64,000 nt of DNA, taken from NCBI RefSeq assembly GCF_022965805.1, contig NC_133109.1:1627001-1691000 (forward strand). The letters are read 5' to 3'. Shown in pieces: positions 13,851 to 26,786 of this stretch (position 1 is the first letter of the stretch; each line of letters begins with the position of its first letter). Position numbers and translations under genes: made by a program. The notes below the pieces were generated by a model. The model made no database searches. It saw only the letters and a program-made list of their open reading frames with translations, and had not been told where the DNA came from. The stretch comes from Primulina eburnea (Eukaryota; Streptophyta; Magnoliopsida; Lamiales; Gesneriaceae).

Positions 13851-15896
13851 AGGTTGAAAACTTGAAACTTGTTGTTCAAAATGGTATGCCTGTGCAGCTT
13901 TTGCTGGTTAACAAGTTACATAGTTCAAGATTTTTCCTTTTTATTCCATATTTTAGATAGTTCATATCATAAAATGTTTAACCATTAGATGTCAATTTAT
14001 TAGTTTGCACAATCAAAACAAGCCCTTTTGTGGTGCCAGTTCGCAGTAGCCTCGGTTTAGAGTGTAGATAGGAACATTCTTGTGGAAGTGTTTCAAGAAA
14101 CTGGCCTAATAAGCTGACTAACAAACTTAAGCTGTCCCATGTTTCTACCCTGAATGTTGTTTTTGCAGCACATTGGCTTTATGATCTATGTTAAAATATG
14201 TTTATTCGCGATCTGGTGCATTTTATCCACTCAATCCTCTCTACTGGCATTTGAAAGCCATCATTCAGATTGGTTTTTGGAATGATGTTAGAAACGCTGT
14301 TGCTCATATTCATATAAGTTTTTCAAGAATCTTGATTCTTGAGTAAGGTCAACACTTAATTTTGTGGAGCAGGCACTCATTTTCTCTTTGAATGCTTACA
14401 TGGTAGTCAGACTGCAACCATTCAATACACCAAGTTGCCACTCGGGGTCAATTCAGCAAGAGCAAAGAGGATGCAATCAGACAAAAGAAGAATTTTTTTT
14501 TGAAACTTCATGTAAAATTTTTCTAAAATGAAACTTCTGTTCCCTCTCAGGAAATCCCCCATCCCATCTTGCCCTCTCTCCCCAGTTACTAGCCTAGCTT
14601 CTGATCGCCACGGACTGATGTAACAGTTAAAACTCTACGTTGGATCGAGATAAAAAATCATAGATATATGATCCAGATGACACACAACAAATTATTGGAT
14701 AGAATTTACTATTGTACATAATTTGGTTGTTGCACAAGATGCCTGCAGAATATCTATCAATCTGCAAATATTGTGTGCAGTGTCAGCTGAATTTATTCTT
14801 GTCTTCCTCTTGAAATCTGTCACACTCCATATTCATTCACAAATCTTAAACAGACCAAACAAAAAGCCAAATAGTAAATGTTGGGTTGTAAAACAATTGT
14901 TAAAGTATTTCAGAAGATTGGTCCACTGTCAGGTTTTTAATGGAGGATCCTATTGTTATGTTGCAATCAGCATAGTGTGCCAAATTTGCCATTCTTGGAT
15001 CAACATCTAATGCATACACCTTGTTCAAATTTTTTTTAAAACAAAAACAAGCTTCTGATTCTCAGTTCGATTCAAGATTCCGGGCGTGAGAATCTTTGCG
15101 TCGAATATGTTTTTTTTTTCTTACAATACTGGGGTAGGGTGAGGGATTTCTTTTTTGTTTTCACGCAAGTTCAAACCATGGCTATCTTAAAAGAGAAATG
15201 TTTGTCATTTTATCCAAGTGCTGATGATAACTCAAGTGAAAATCATTCTGTATAAGCAACATTTTCCAGTTTCTTGTTGGATTTTAGGATAAATTTATTG
15301 AATTTGGCTGAAAATTTTAAGTAGTCACTTTCGAATTCGATCATAGTCTATTTTTAATGTTTAAACATTTACCAGAGATGAATTAAATAAAAACCTAATA
15401 GAATATATTTTATGAAATCCATTTCTTTTTTTTTTTTATGAACGATGAAATTTCTAATGAATTAGTATCACAATTCACAGGTTTCACATTTCCACTTACT
15501 TATTAATCACGTTCATATTGTAGATTAATGTCATGGGGAGATGTACCAAATAAAAAGTGCCAAAAGGACATTTCCACGAAAAAAATAAAATTTCACATCA
15601 ACTCACGTTTTATGAGGTTTTTTTTTAAAAAATAAAAATATATTTCTCTAAATAAATTCATTCTCCCTCTCATGGATTTTAGCTATCATATTATTACATC
15701 TGCCAAATAGTTCCCCACGATTAAATTATAAATGTTTTTATAATATGCAACTTTTTCAAGAAATAAAAAGTTATATTTTTGCTTGTAAAAAAAATTAATT
15801 TTATTTAGTCAGTCCTCCTTGTGCGACACATAGCTTATATGCATAGTTCAAAAATAAATATTTGTTAAGAAACTTTTTTAAATAAAATTTATATAT
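13851..15896. other. Spacer, nothing recognised
   Basis: There is no supported coding exon. Composition is mixed up to about 15000 and then strongly AT-rich. The frame at 14723-15010 has no recognisable features. Confidence 0.4.
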
Positions 15897-16045
15897 TTAT
15901 GAGACGAGTCGACCTGGTTTATATTTGGAGTAAAAAATAATAATTTTGACATAAAAAATAATATATTTTTATGAGTTGGATCAGGTAAGAGATCTATCTT
16001 ACAAAACTGATTCGTGAGATAATTTCGTAAGAGTTTTTGTGATAA
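15897..16045 (+). mobile_element. Degenerate MITE related to the GTGAGACGGTCTCAC family
   Basis: TATGAGACGAGTCGACCTGG is followed by GGAGTAAAAAATAATAATTT, AAGAGATCTATCTTACAAAA and TTCGTGAGATAATTTCGTAA. Order and spacing resemble the family core, but the ends are changed. It is closest to the fragment at 3990-4095. Confidence 0.5.
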
Positions 16046-16420
16046 ATATTATAGTTTAGTAGGAGCTATTAGAGGCAGATTCTTGCTTTACTACATGGTT
16101 TAAATTTTGAGTTTTTTGTTTTTGTTTTTTGGTCAGATTTTGGTTGTGAGTGATCAATGATCCTATCCATGGATGGATACAGTGGAATGTTTATGTTTTT
16201 GTTGGATTTTGGAAGATTTTTCTTGAATTTGATGGCATTTATTACAGACACTTTCGAATTCGATTATCTGACAAAATTTTAAATCGCTAATGAATCGTAA
16301 TTCCATATCATAATATGATGGAACAAAATATCTATTATTCGGAAAGATTATTTTTACTCAATATATAAAAGAACGTATAATGACAACATTAAAAAATAAC
16401 TATATATATGTGTGTGTCTA

Positions 16421-16593
16421 TAGGGATGTCAATGGGTCTGGGTTTTACCCAGACCCGCAATGGACCCGCATGTATGGGGTGGGTTTGGACATACTAAATG
16501 GGTAATGGGTGGGTCTCGGGTCCAATTTTTCAGACCCGTCCGGATATGGGACGGGTCATGGGTTCTATAATACCCGCTTCATACCCGTCCCAT

Positions 16594-16637
<44 letters not shown>

Positions 16638-17205
16638 TATTCTAGGGTTTTAGTTTTATTAATTTTCATTTTTTTAGTTGATCACCTCAACTATAACGAT
16701 CTTAGCTATTCTTATGTCAACTGTTGCATTTGAATATGTTTTTAACAATAATGGAAGAATAGTTGGTCCTCATCTTATTAGACTTAAATATTGCCCACTT
16801 AATGATTTTATATTGATCTGTTTAAATTATGTTATGACTTATTTTTGGAGATCTCAAGATTTTTTTGGAGAGCTAGTAACTCTTTTTTATATGTAATTTT
16901 TTATGTCGTGAAGATACTTTGTTTGTTATTATTAAATGTGGTTGAAAACATGAATTAATTTTCCACAATTTTGTATTTAGAGGTTTGTCTGTTTCAGAAT
17001 TTAGTCATGTGAGAAGAAATATTACTTTTTTATTTTTAAAAAATGCGGGTCTCATGGGTCTCACGGGTCTACCCGGCTCCGTTTCGTATTTGAAATGGGG
17101 TGGGTCCGAAGAATATTTAACCGGGATGGGGTGGGTAATGAGTCAAAGTTTTTTTCATAAGGAGGGTTTTGAGTTTAGCCAAACCCGCCCCATACATATA
17201 TATAG
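16421..17205. mobile_element. hAT-like non-autonomous element rich in GGGTC/GACCC
   Basis: It opens with TAGGGATGTCAATGGGTCTG, a start seen in many plant hAT-derived repeats. Many GGGT, ACCCG and GACCCG motifs follow at both ends (16435-16590 and 17045-17195), with an AT-rich middle that includes an (AT)n tract at about 16595-16635. I do not see the expected inverse of the left end on the right side, so the right terminus is either lost or not correctly placed. Open frames inside are spurious. Confidence 0.5.
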
Positions 17206-18520
17206 ATAGATTTATCCATACAACCCATGAGCAGAGTAATTAAGGTCATCTATAATCCGTTACGTTATTTTAGGACAACACTGACTTCAAAATATTGTAA
17301 AACTCATATTCAAACCATAATTTATAAACTCTACACTAAAAGAATATTATCATAATATTCTTTATTATTTTATTTACAAAAAATAATTTATTCCACATAT
17401 ATGAAAGCTACGATTTTGGATCGTTGAATGCAAAAATGAATATGGTGACATTTGAACTTCCCGATCATAATCTTTAACATCTGCCTTGATGTCGAAACAT
17501 GTTCACATATGTTTGTGGAAATAACAAGCCAATAATGCTCGAAACCAAACGTACAATAATAAGTAATTTTTTAGATATTAGAAGTAATACTTTTTTATGA
17601 AATGAGAATTTTGTGTTTTTTTATACGTTTTTTGTTATTTGTTATTGATGGATGAACACAATTCAGAAACATATGATCATTGTGAAGACATAATGCAAAT
17701 CTGTCATATGTGAAATTTAAATTCTAAAATGTGTAACACTACATATAGTGGTTAACAATAAAACAGATGATTAATAATAAAACAGAGAAACAAATATAAA
17801 ACATTCAAACGTGAGAGTCAAATAAATTAAATATCCAGGAAATTGACAAATCCAAATAGAAATGAATCTATACATACATATAGAGAGCTCTCACCAGTGC
17901 CCAAAATGCAAGCCTCAATTTTGTTCCCTAAAACCGTAAGATTCTCTACCTTGAAAATCCAACATGAATTGAGGAAATTCCATCTATACCACTCATCATA
18001 TGACAGAGTTGAGTGGATAAAAGTACTATCTATGTGAGTAGCATGAACAAAACTCGGACTCATTCATGTCCCTAAAAAGTTTCTGACATTTCAAATCCCA
18101 AACAAGAATGGAAAAACAAGATATTAGACGGCCCAAAGTCAAACTGGTTAGCAATTTTTGTAATATGAAATCCTATCTTCATAATTTCGAGATGAAATCC
18201 CAAAATTCCAGATGCTTGACGTTTAGGTGATCGAAATGTCATAACTCGGATTTGTGTATTTTTTTATAGTTTGCGATATGCTACTTTCAAAACCAAACTG
18301 GTTTGTTGTTTCTCTTATTTTTTGAAAGGGTCTCTCAGTTTCTCTAAGTGAAATTATATCATCGAGATTATGTTTATATCAACAAGATTGCATTTGTTTG
18401 ATTGCTTAGATTAATCAAAAAAGTGTTTCAGTTCGATTATATTGTATTAGGAAGATGTTTTAATTTTGATTAATTATGTACATTATTTGTCGTGATCCTC
18501 TCCATGGATTAAAAACAAAA
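17206..18520. other. Spacer, nothing recognised
   Basis: AT-rich. The two overlapping antisense frames at 17827-18063 show no recognisable protein features. Confidence 0.4.
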
Positions 18521-18522
18521 AC

Positions 18523-18712
18523 AAAAACTTGTGTGAGACTGTCTCACGGGTCGTATTTTGTGAGACAGGTCTCTTATTTGGGTCATCCATGAAAAATTAT
18601 TACTTTTTATGCTAAGAGTATTGCTTTTTATCGTGAACATCGGTAGGATTGACCGTGTCTCACAGATAAAGATTTGCGAGATCGTCTAATAAGAGATCTA
18701 CTCTTTAAAAAA
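18523..18712 (+). mobile_element. MITE, GTGAGACGGTCTCAC family, plus orientation
   Basis: It begins AAAACTTGTGTGAGACTGTC and contains TTTGGGTCATCCATGAAAAA and TTACTTTTTATGCTAAGAGT. The right end is decayed (GCGAGATCGTCTAATAAGAG). Confidence 0.8.
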
Positions 18713-19635
18713 TTATTTATCAGAGTATCATCTCTCAACCGGATGAAATCCCTAGCATTCATGTTTCAATACTTGCCATGTATGAAATCAAGAGAAAAAA
18801 AAATCAATCAATCCTTATCAAGATATGAATTGGATATGAAGGTTATGAAACAAGTCTCTACTCGAACCCAAGTTGTACTCCTGATCAAACATTTGGATCA
18901 AGTGGAGTAATGATCCAAAAATTTTGAATGAAAATGATATATTTTATCCAATAATTTATTTTATTTAGCCCCAAACAATAAGCATATATTGGTATAATAA
19001 CTGTAACGGATCCACACATTTATTTAGGTATTCATAAAACTTCCCAATTTAATAATATCGCTATTATGTGACTTCACCAAGTCCATATTTATTGACAATA
19101 TTTTCCATTAAATTATTATTCTAATTATGTCACACCAACATTTAATTCTTCACGTAATTAAACATATATTTATGTACCTTAAAAGAGCCGCAAACACTTC
19201 ACTTTTATATCCCAAGTACTGATTATTCAAAATTAAAATTGAAAAACCCAATAATAAATAATAATAATAAATTGTGCAAATAACATCTCAAAGGTGACCA
19301 AACTGAAGGAAAATATTGCGTTTGATCATACATCCTCAGACTTCTACAGTGTAAAAATTTAATTTCATCGTTATCATTAATTATAGTATTTTTCTATAAT
19401 CGATAATATTCGTTTATATAATTAGATGAGATAATAAATTGTTTGATTTTCATATATTGCTAGTGAATATAATTATTATAAAAGGGCTACATTGATAAAA
19501 CTAATAATCCTTGCTGATAAGAATAATTGAAATTTGATAATTGAGTTCCTCTATAGTTTGAAATATTTGAAATGATTATTAATATCAACAATAAATTTAA
19601 TATAACGATAAACAATCGATCATACCAAGTATGAG
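18713..19635. other. AT-rich spacer, nothing recognised
   Basis: No supported gene or element. The frame at 18674-18910 runs out of the preceding MITE and is spurious. Confidence 0.4.
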
Positions 19636-19636
19636 T

Positions 19637-19818
19637 AGGTATCTTGTGAGACGGTCTCACGAATTTTTATCTGTGAGACAGGTCAACCTTACCGATATTA
19701 ACAATAAAAAATAATACTTTTTTGCATAAAAAATAATACTTTTTCATTGATGACCCAAATAAGATATACGTCTCACAAAATACGACCCCTGAAACCGTCT
19801 CACACAAGTTTTTGCCAC
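19637..19818 (-). mobile_element. MITE, GTGAGACGGTCTCAC family, minus orientation
   Basis: It begins TCTTGTGAGACGGTCTCACG and ends GAAACCGTCTCACACAAGTT. The interior is AATAAAAAATAATACTTTTT followed by GATGACCCAAATAAGATATA. It lies about 400-550 bp upstream of the YODA-like leader exon, so it is within promoter distance. Confidence 0.85.
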
Positions 19819-20199
19819 AACATATTTACATTTTATCAGGGGCTCTATTAATTTTACAAAAATAATTTTGAATAAGTAATCTTTAACGAACAAACATGAA
19901 AAAAAAACATTTTGTTTCATTACTGTATATATAATTTGGATATGTTTCATTATATTATATATATTATATGAGTGTCACTTTATTGTTAAACACAGCGATT
20001 TATGATAGTATCGCATTAAATTTCATATGTATATATTTGGGGCAATCTATGTGTTCAGTGAATAGTATTGCATTAAATTTCATTTATAATTTTTATTCCA
20101 CCAAATTTGCATTAAGTTTAGTGTCCGTTTATATTTGAGGAAAAATAATAATTACAATAATGGAAGTATTAAATATGATAATTAGAATACATTTCACTC

Positions 20200-20444
20200 A
20201 GACAACTCCGTATTCCTTTTCGTTTGTTCTCTCTCTTCGGTAAAACTCTAACGTCGTTCTCTCTCTACGCGATCTCTTCAGAATTCCTTAGTTCACACTA
20301 AGAAAAGCCCACTTGAACCCAACGCGGCGTAGTTTTCGAGCTTTCGGGCGTACGGATTTGTGAAATCGGACGCCCGAATTCGGTAGGAAACGTGGAATGA
20401 GTGGGATTTTTGGTTGTGTGATGTGAAGAAGCTGAGAAGTTTCG
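20200..20444 (+). promoter_or_regulatory. Putative 5'-UTR leader exon of the YODA-like gene, with a short upstream ORF
   Basis: A CT-rich start region (TTCTCTCTCTTCGG near 20227 and GTTCTCTCTCTACG near 20255) precedes a stretch ending in a clean donor, TTCG|GTATGT, at 20444/20445. The matching acceptor is TTTTTCAG at 21375-21382, five bases before the start codon at 21388, giving a 938-bp leader intron. The exon contains a nine-codon upstream ORF, ATG at 20397-20399 and TGA at 20424-20426 (MSGIFGCVM). The transcription start itself is inferred. A second, non-overlapping role for this exon is not seen. Confidence 0.6.
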
Positions 20445-21387
20445 GTATGTTTTTGTGACATTGTTTTATTTTGTTTACTTTGATTGATTGGAGTTAATGA
20501 GTTGCAGTTGTTGGTGAAATTTTGTGATGTATGCTTAGATCTGTAGGTAAAGGCTTGGTTTTTGTTTTTGCGGTAGAGATTGGATTTTGTTGGTGTACTT
20601 GATTACTGTGAGATCAGTGGTGTTTGCTGATTAAGTTGTGGGAGGGAAAAATGGGAAATGCTTGATAATTTTGGGTGTTGTGGTTTGGAAGTGGGGTGAA
20701 AGACTCTTATCCTCCTTGTGTTTTGCCTAAGTTTACTGCTTCTCCTGGTTAGTTGAAGCTTCTTAAATGACACAATTCATGAGTTCAAAATTTGATCTTG
20801 TATGTATAATGGGGGTGGAAAAGGCTGAGGAAGCTTGTAGAGATGCCCGCTTTGATGACGGATTTTAACCAAGGGGTAGAAAAGGAACAAAGAAAATGGT
20901 TGTTGGAGTATGATTAGATAATTTTATCACGTGGATTTCTTTTCTTTACTTTTCTGTTTTTTCCAAGAATAACCGCAAACCAACTTTTGATCCTGTCAAC
21001 TTTAACGGTCGATAAGTAAATGCAGGAGGTGCAGCTGTTGTTCGTCATATACGCTGATCAGGTGTAAATTATGACTTTTATCATACTCGAATTTACATAA
21101 TTACTGAGAGTCAGACGGGTGAAGCATGGTTGCGTGGGTGATGTTGAAAGGAACTTAATGTATTGACAGGTCCATTTCTTAGGTGCTTTAAATTAAATAT
21201 GGCGTTTTTTAAATATCAAAATCATTTCTTTAATGGCTGATAAAATATCTAATGACACAATAAGTTGAAGAAAGTCCTTTGAGTACTACTTGGAAGGATA
21301 CTCATAAACGGAATACTCTCTAGTGCTGCCACAAATTTGTACTGAGACCATAGCTTCATGTTTTGTGTATCTTATTTTTCAGGAAAT

Positions 21388-24300
21388 ATGCCTTCATGGT
21401 GGGGAAAGTCTTGGTCAAAAGAAGAAAAAAAGAAAAAATCCAAAGAAAGTTTTATTGACACGTTGCATAAGAAGTTTAAGAGTCCGGACAGCAAACCTTC
21501 CGGTAGATTAGAAGGATCTAGAAAACGCTCCAATGACATAGTTTCAGAGAGAGGGTCTCAATCACAGGCCGTGTCAAGATCTCCGTCACCTTCTAAACAT
21601 GTTGCACGATGTCAAAGTTTTGCAGAAAGGCCTCAAGCCCAACCACTTCCACTGCCAGGCATGCGCCTGCGTACTGCAAATGTCCATCACACCGATTCTG
21701 GAATACGCGAATCAGCAAAACCAAAACTAGAAAGAGTCTCAAAATCGTCATTGTTTCCTCCTCTCCCAAGGCCAACATGCATTTGGCAAAAGCCAGACCC
21801 TGCAGATATGGATGGCGAAGTCATAGTTCATTCAATCTCTAGCGAATGTTCCGTCGAAAGTGATGATCCAGCTGATTCTCACCAACGAAGTCCTCTGGCA
21901 ACTGACTATGATGTTGGCAGTAGAACTGCTGCAGGCAGTCCGAGGTGAGTGGAGTTCTAAAATCATTTAAGGAAGTACACCAAACTATTTATTTTCATTT
22001 AGTTCTGTTTAAGCTATGTGAAAAGGTTTTTTATTAGTCTTACTAATGTGAGGCCTTGTTTTCTTGTATTCCTCGGTGAAGTTCTTTTGTTAGAGATCAG
22101 CCCTCTGTTACACCAGCAATCTCAAGGGAGTCACCTGTTACAGTGAACCTCTCTGCTAAAAAGACTGTCTCATCAGCCCCTAAAAGACGACCTTTGAGTG
22201 GTCGAGTACCAAATTTACAGATCCCGCGGTATGGTGCCTTTTTCAGTGCTCCAGATAGCTCAATGTCTAGTCCTTCGAGAAGTCCAATCAGAATTTCTGG
22301 TTATGAGCAAGTTACTGGCTCTGCTTTTCCTGCCGGAAAGCTTTTTCCAGAACACCTGTTGCTCGGATCTGGTCAATGCTCAAGTCCTGGGTCAGGCCAG
22401 ACTTCTGGGCATAATTCAATGGGAGGAGATATGTCAGGGCAGTTATTCTGGCAGCCCAGCAGAGGAAGCCCAGAATATTCCTCTAACCCTAGTCCTAGAA
22501 TGGCAAGTCCTGGCCCTAGTTCCAGAATTCACAGTGGTGCTGTGACACCAATTCATCCTAGAGCTGGAGGGGGACACTACGAATCAATGAGTAACTGGCC
22601 TGACGATTCAAGACAACAGAGTCACCGCCTGCCTCTTCCCCCCATAACAATTTCCAATTCTTCACCCTTCTCGCAGCCGAATTCTGCTGTGGCCTCACCT
22701 TCAGTACCACGCAGTCCTGGAAGAGCAGAGAACCTTGCAAGCCCCGGTTCGCGTTGGAAGAGAGGAAAATTGCTTGGTCGAGGCACATTTGGACATGTTT
22801 ACGTTGGTTTTAACAGGTTCAAAAATTTAAGAAGTGAATTGTTTATTTCCTTAATAACTAATTTGTTTCCATATATCTGCTCCGTATTCATTTGTTGACG
22901 GGGAAGCTTTCAAGTGCATATTATTACGGCATCTATAATCCACATCTTTTTTATATTCAAACAACTGCTATATATGCACTTTTTGGAGTGTTCATTTTTA
23001 AAGTAGTTTCCTGAATTTTTGAGTGACATTTGATTTTAGTGAGACCGGAGAGATGTGCGCCATGAAGGAGGTCACTTTATTTGCTGATGATGCAAAATCA
23101 AAGGAAAGTGCAAAGCAGTTGGGACAAGTAATTTTTTTTTTTTTTTTTTGCTTATTGAATTCCTGGATATTCTTACTTTTTACAAGATATTCAAAGCTAA
23201 TTGTTTACTGGATACTGTATTAACTGCAGATCATTGTTCTTAGTTTTGTATTACATCAGTGTTAAATTCTAACCAATAATTTATGTTTCCTCAGGAGATT
23301 GTGTTGTTGAGTCGCTTAAAGCATCCTAATATTGTGCAGTATTATGGATCTGAAACGGTCAGTTGCATTCCAGCAACTTTACTTATTCTTGTGCATAGTC
23401 ATGTGAACTTTCTAGATATCCATTGATATACTTTTGTCAACCAAATGCGTTTCTCTTTCTTTCGTTTATAATCTAACAATTGATACTAATAGCATTTTCA
23501 TATATCTCAACGAGGTCATAAATTTGTGGAGACGTTATTTCTAAACAATAATTTTATAGTAAATAGTTTTGCACTGGTATGTAACACGTAATTAATTGAA
23601 TAGCTTTCTCCTAAAATTGTACATGGCATCCTTTTTCCTGATCTTCCGCTGATTCTCGATTTTTATATGTGATCAGGTGGGTGATAGATTATATATATAT
23701 TTGGAATATGTGTCTGGTGGTTCTATCCATAAGATTCTACAAGAATATGGGATATTAGGAGAATCAGCCATTCGAAGTTATACTCAACAAATTTTGTCAG
23801 GGCTGGCATACTTACATGCTAAAAACACGGTGCATCGGTATATCTGATTGCCTTTGCCTTCTTGGTTTGGATTATTTATTCACTTGGATTAATTATTAAT
23901 GAAGCACTGGATGCTGCATATATATAACAGGGATATTAAAGGGGCCAACATACTTGTGGACCCAAATGGCCGTGTTAAGTTGGCAGATTTTGGCATGGCA
24001 AAGCATGTAAGCCTGTGTTTGAATTGCAAAGAACTTCATGCAACGGAAATCAACATATGAGTTGATTTAGTGAATTGGCAGCATGATAGAACATTGGCAA
24101 ATCAAGATTTTGTGAAACTAATTTGTCGCTTTATATGTTGGCTTATTATGACAATTGTTGTGCACGGCCCACATGGACCCCTAATTTAAACTAGTTTTAA
24201 TATTTAAGCCATGACTCATTTGACTGATCTATCCGGTTGACGAATGTGCCTCTGGTAGTTTAAGTTTGATCTCATTAATAATTATGTGGCCTAAATGGTT

Positions 24301-25998
24301 CTGAGTTGTTACCTTCATTTGTGGTTTTACAGATTACAGGGCAAACCTGCCCCTTATCATTTAAAGGTAGCCCTTATTGGATGGCACCCGAGGTTGGTAT
24401 CCCCCCACCCCCCAAAAAAAATAAAAATAAATAATCCTGTAAAAATATTTCAATGATTCGCGTTATGCTAACCACATAGTTATATCTCTTCGTTCTCTTA
24501 GGTTATAAGAAATTCAAATGGCTGTAACCTTGCTGTTGATATATGGAGCCTTGGATGCACTGTTTTGGAAATGGCTACGTCAAAACCACCTTGGAGCCAG
24601 TATGAAGGGGTGTGTGTGATTTGGACTATGAGATTTCTGGAACTAATTCATTCTTTTGCAGTTTTTTCTCCTTCTCATTATTCTTTTTTAACTTGTGCCT
24701 TGTGTACCTTTTGTGTATCCAATTGAAGGTGATCTAATAGAACTTATCAATTGCTGCATGCGTACAATCAACTATGAGTAAAATATCGATGACAATCTTT
24801 GTGTCTGATGCTCACTGCATTTTGTCTTAAAGGTTGCTGCCATGTTCAAAATCGGGAACAGTAAAGAGCTTCCACCGATTCCAGATCATCTATCAGATGA
24901 TGGAAAGGATTTTGTGAGAAAATGTTTGCAACGCAATCCCCAGAATCGCCTTACAGCTGCTCAACTGTTGGAGCACCCTTTTGTAAAAAGTGCTGTTCCT
25001 TTGGAAAAACAGATATTGGGTTATGCATCTTCTGATAATTCTCCAATGTCAAAAGCTGCCAAATCCATGGTACTTGCTATTTTCTGAAATTCACGCTTGA
25101 ACCTTCTGTGTGGACCCTTTCTGGAGTTGGAACATTTATTTGTCTCACACTTGGTCTGTGACATACCGAACTACTGATACATTAAGTTCTATAATTCGTA
25201 ATATCTATATATTATCGACATTTTTCTTGCAATCTGGTAGCCGCCCTTTATCACTGATAATGTGCTCTATGAAATAATTTGTAGGGCATTGGTAATACGA
25301 GAAATCTACAGCCGGATCCTGAGAAACTTGCTATCCACTCATCTAGGGTGTCAAAATCTAATTTTAATCCAAGGTGGTCCTCTAAATTTTAAAGATGCAA
25401 TACATTAAAAAATGGATGTAATTATGATACATAAATACCTTTGATAATTTGCTTTATTCTTGTCCTGTGATTCTAAATTGTTCATGCTTGCAGTGATGTT
25501 TACATTCCAAGGAACATATCATGCCCAGTCTCTCCAATAGGTAGTCCTCTTCTACATCCTAGATCTCCTAAGCACCCGAGTGGGAGGATGTCTCCGTCGC
25601 CCATATCTAGCCCCCTCACTACATCTGGCTCGTCCACGCCTCTAACAGGTGGGATGGGTGCAATACCGTATAATCAACCCATGTTACTTCCTGGTGGATT
25701 TTCCATTGTACCAAAGCGGCCACCAAGTTCCTGTTCTAATACCCTCTCTTACTGGGATCCGGACATTCTTAAAGGAGTGCATTCTGGCTCTCATGCTTTT
25801 TGGGGACTGGCATCCTGCCACAACAATGCTCTTGGAAGGAAATTCGGTAGAGTCGCTCATGCAGAGCTTTATGACCGACAATCTATCTTGGCTGATCGTG
25901 TGGCTCAGCAACTCCTGAGGGATCCTGCACAGTTGAATCCATCTGTTGATTTGAATCCCTCGTCTCCATTTCCATCCCACCACATGACTGGTTTATGA
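21388..25998 (+). CDS. YDA: YODA-type MAPKKK (MAPKKK4 / YDA-like), complete
   Basis: A MEKK-class MAP kinase kinase kinase; in Arabidopsis YODA acts above MKK4/5 and MPK3/6 in stomatal and embryo patterning. Eleven coding exons: 21388-21944, 22082-22816, 23040-23127, 23295-23357, 23677-23837, 23931-24006, 24333-24392, 24502-24609, 24833-25069, 25285-25373 and 25494-25998. They join in frame with GT-AG introns to 892 aa (Arabidopsis YDA about 883). The N-terminus begins [17 protein letters not shown], then a long Ser/Pro-rich regulatory region ([13 protein letters not shown], [22 protein letters not shown]). The kinase domain spans about 412-675, with a glycine loop GRGTFG (418-423), Lys440 in AMKEV, HRDIKGAN (534-541), DFG at 554-556 and APE near 578-580. 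The C-terminus has [10 protein letters not shown] and SPSPISSP motifs. All catalytic residues are intact. Start choice rests on the conserved MPxW beginning and the position just after the leader-intron acceptor. Confidence 0.95.
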
Positions 25999-26786
25999 CT
26001 TCCTTTATCACAGAGGTCATCAAGTCAACTTGATAAACTTGTCCTGTTCAACAGGATTGCATCTCAGCAGATATTGACATGCTGGAGCAAGATTTTTCAG
26101 GCACTGTCGACTCTCGTTTGATGGCTTTCAGATGCCATGCCTTTTACGAAGTGGCAGGCAATATCCATTTTCTTAATACCCAGAGAACCTGCAAATCTAG
26201 AGCTGCATTTTACCAACAGTTTCAATGGACACATCGGCTTTGTACAGAGTTGAGTGCCCCTAAATTTGACTTGGTATCTGCCTGACCTCAAGTCCAAATG
26301 AAAAGGCCAAGTCTCCCTGGGGATAATATGTCCATTGATCGATTGTATAGGTGATTCTTCCCATAAATTATTTGGCCTTAAGTATGTATATTTACATTAT
26401 TGGTTAACGGAGGATAGAGACGGGAAAACAAGTAGATGTAGATCTTACTAGATGCAACAGATGTACAGAAATTGGAGAAGATAAATTGGTATTCACTCTC
26501 GTTTTTTTCAGTAAACGTAATTCTTGCAACATCTCTCTAAGCGATCAACATGTATTTCGGCAGTTATCTAGTATGGGATTGGCCGATTGGGAGGGGAGAA
26601 TTTTTTAAACCATGCTAATGATCCTATTCTCTTATTGTGGTATCTAGATCTATTCGAAATATATGAAATCAAGAGTTTGAACCTAGAGAATTGAGAAACA
26701 AATTTTACAGGACAATTAATGTGAACTGGTGGAAAATCCTAGAGTACAGAATAGTTCAGAGCTCAATCAGTTGAATGAAATTTTGG
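25999..26786. other. Converging 3' ends of the YODA-like and TIC32-like genes
   Basis: The two genes face tail to tail with 788 bp between stop codons. The space presumably holds both 3' UTRs. No open frame here is credible, and the two overlapping antisense frames at 26079-26297 are chance. Confidence 0.6.

Noticed and set aside
22198..22788. Alternative frames overlapping the YODA-like exon 2
   Set aside because: They are shadows of the Ser/Pro-rich reading frame, which is supported by homology and splicing.
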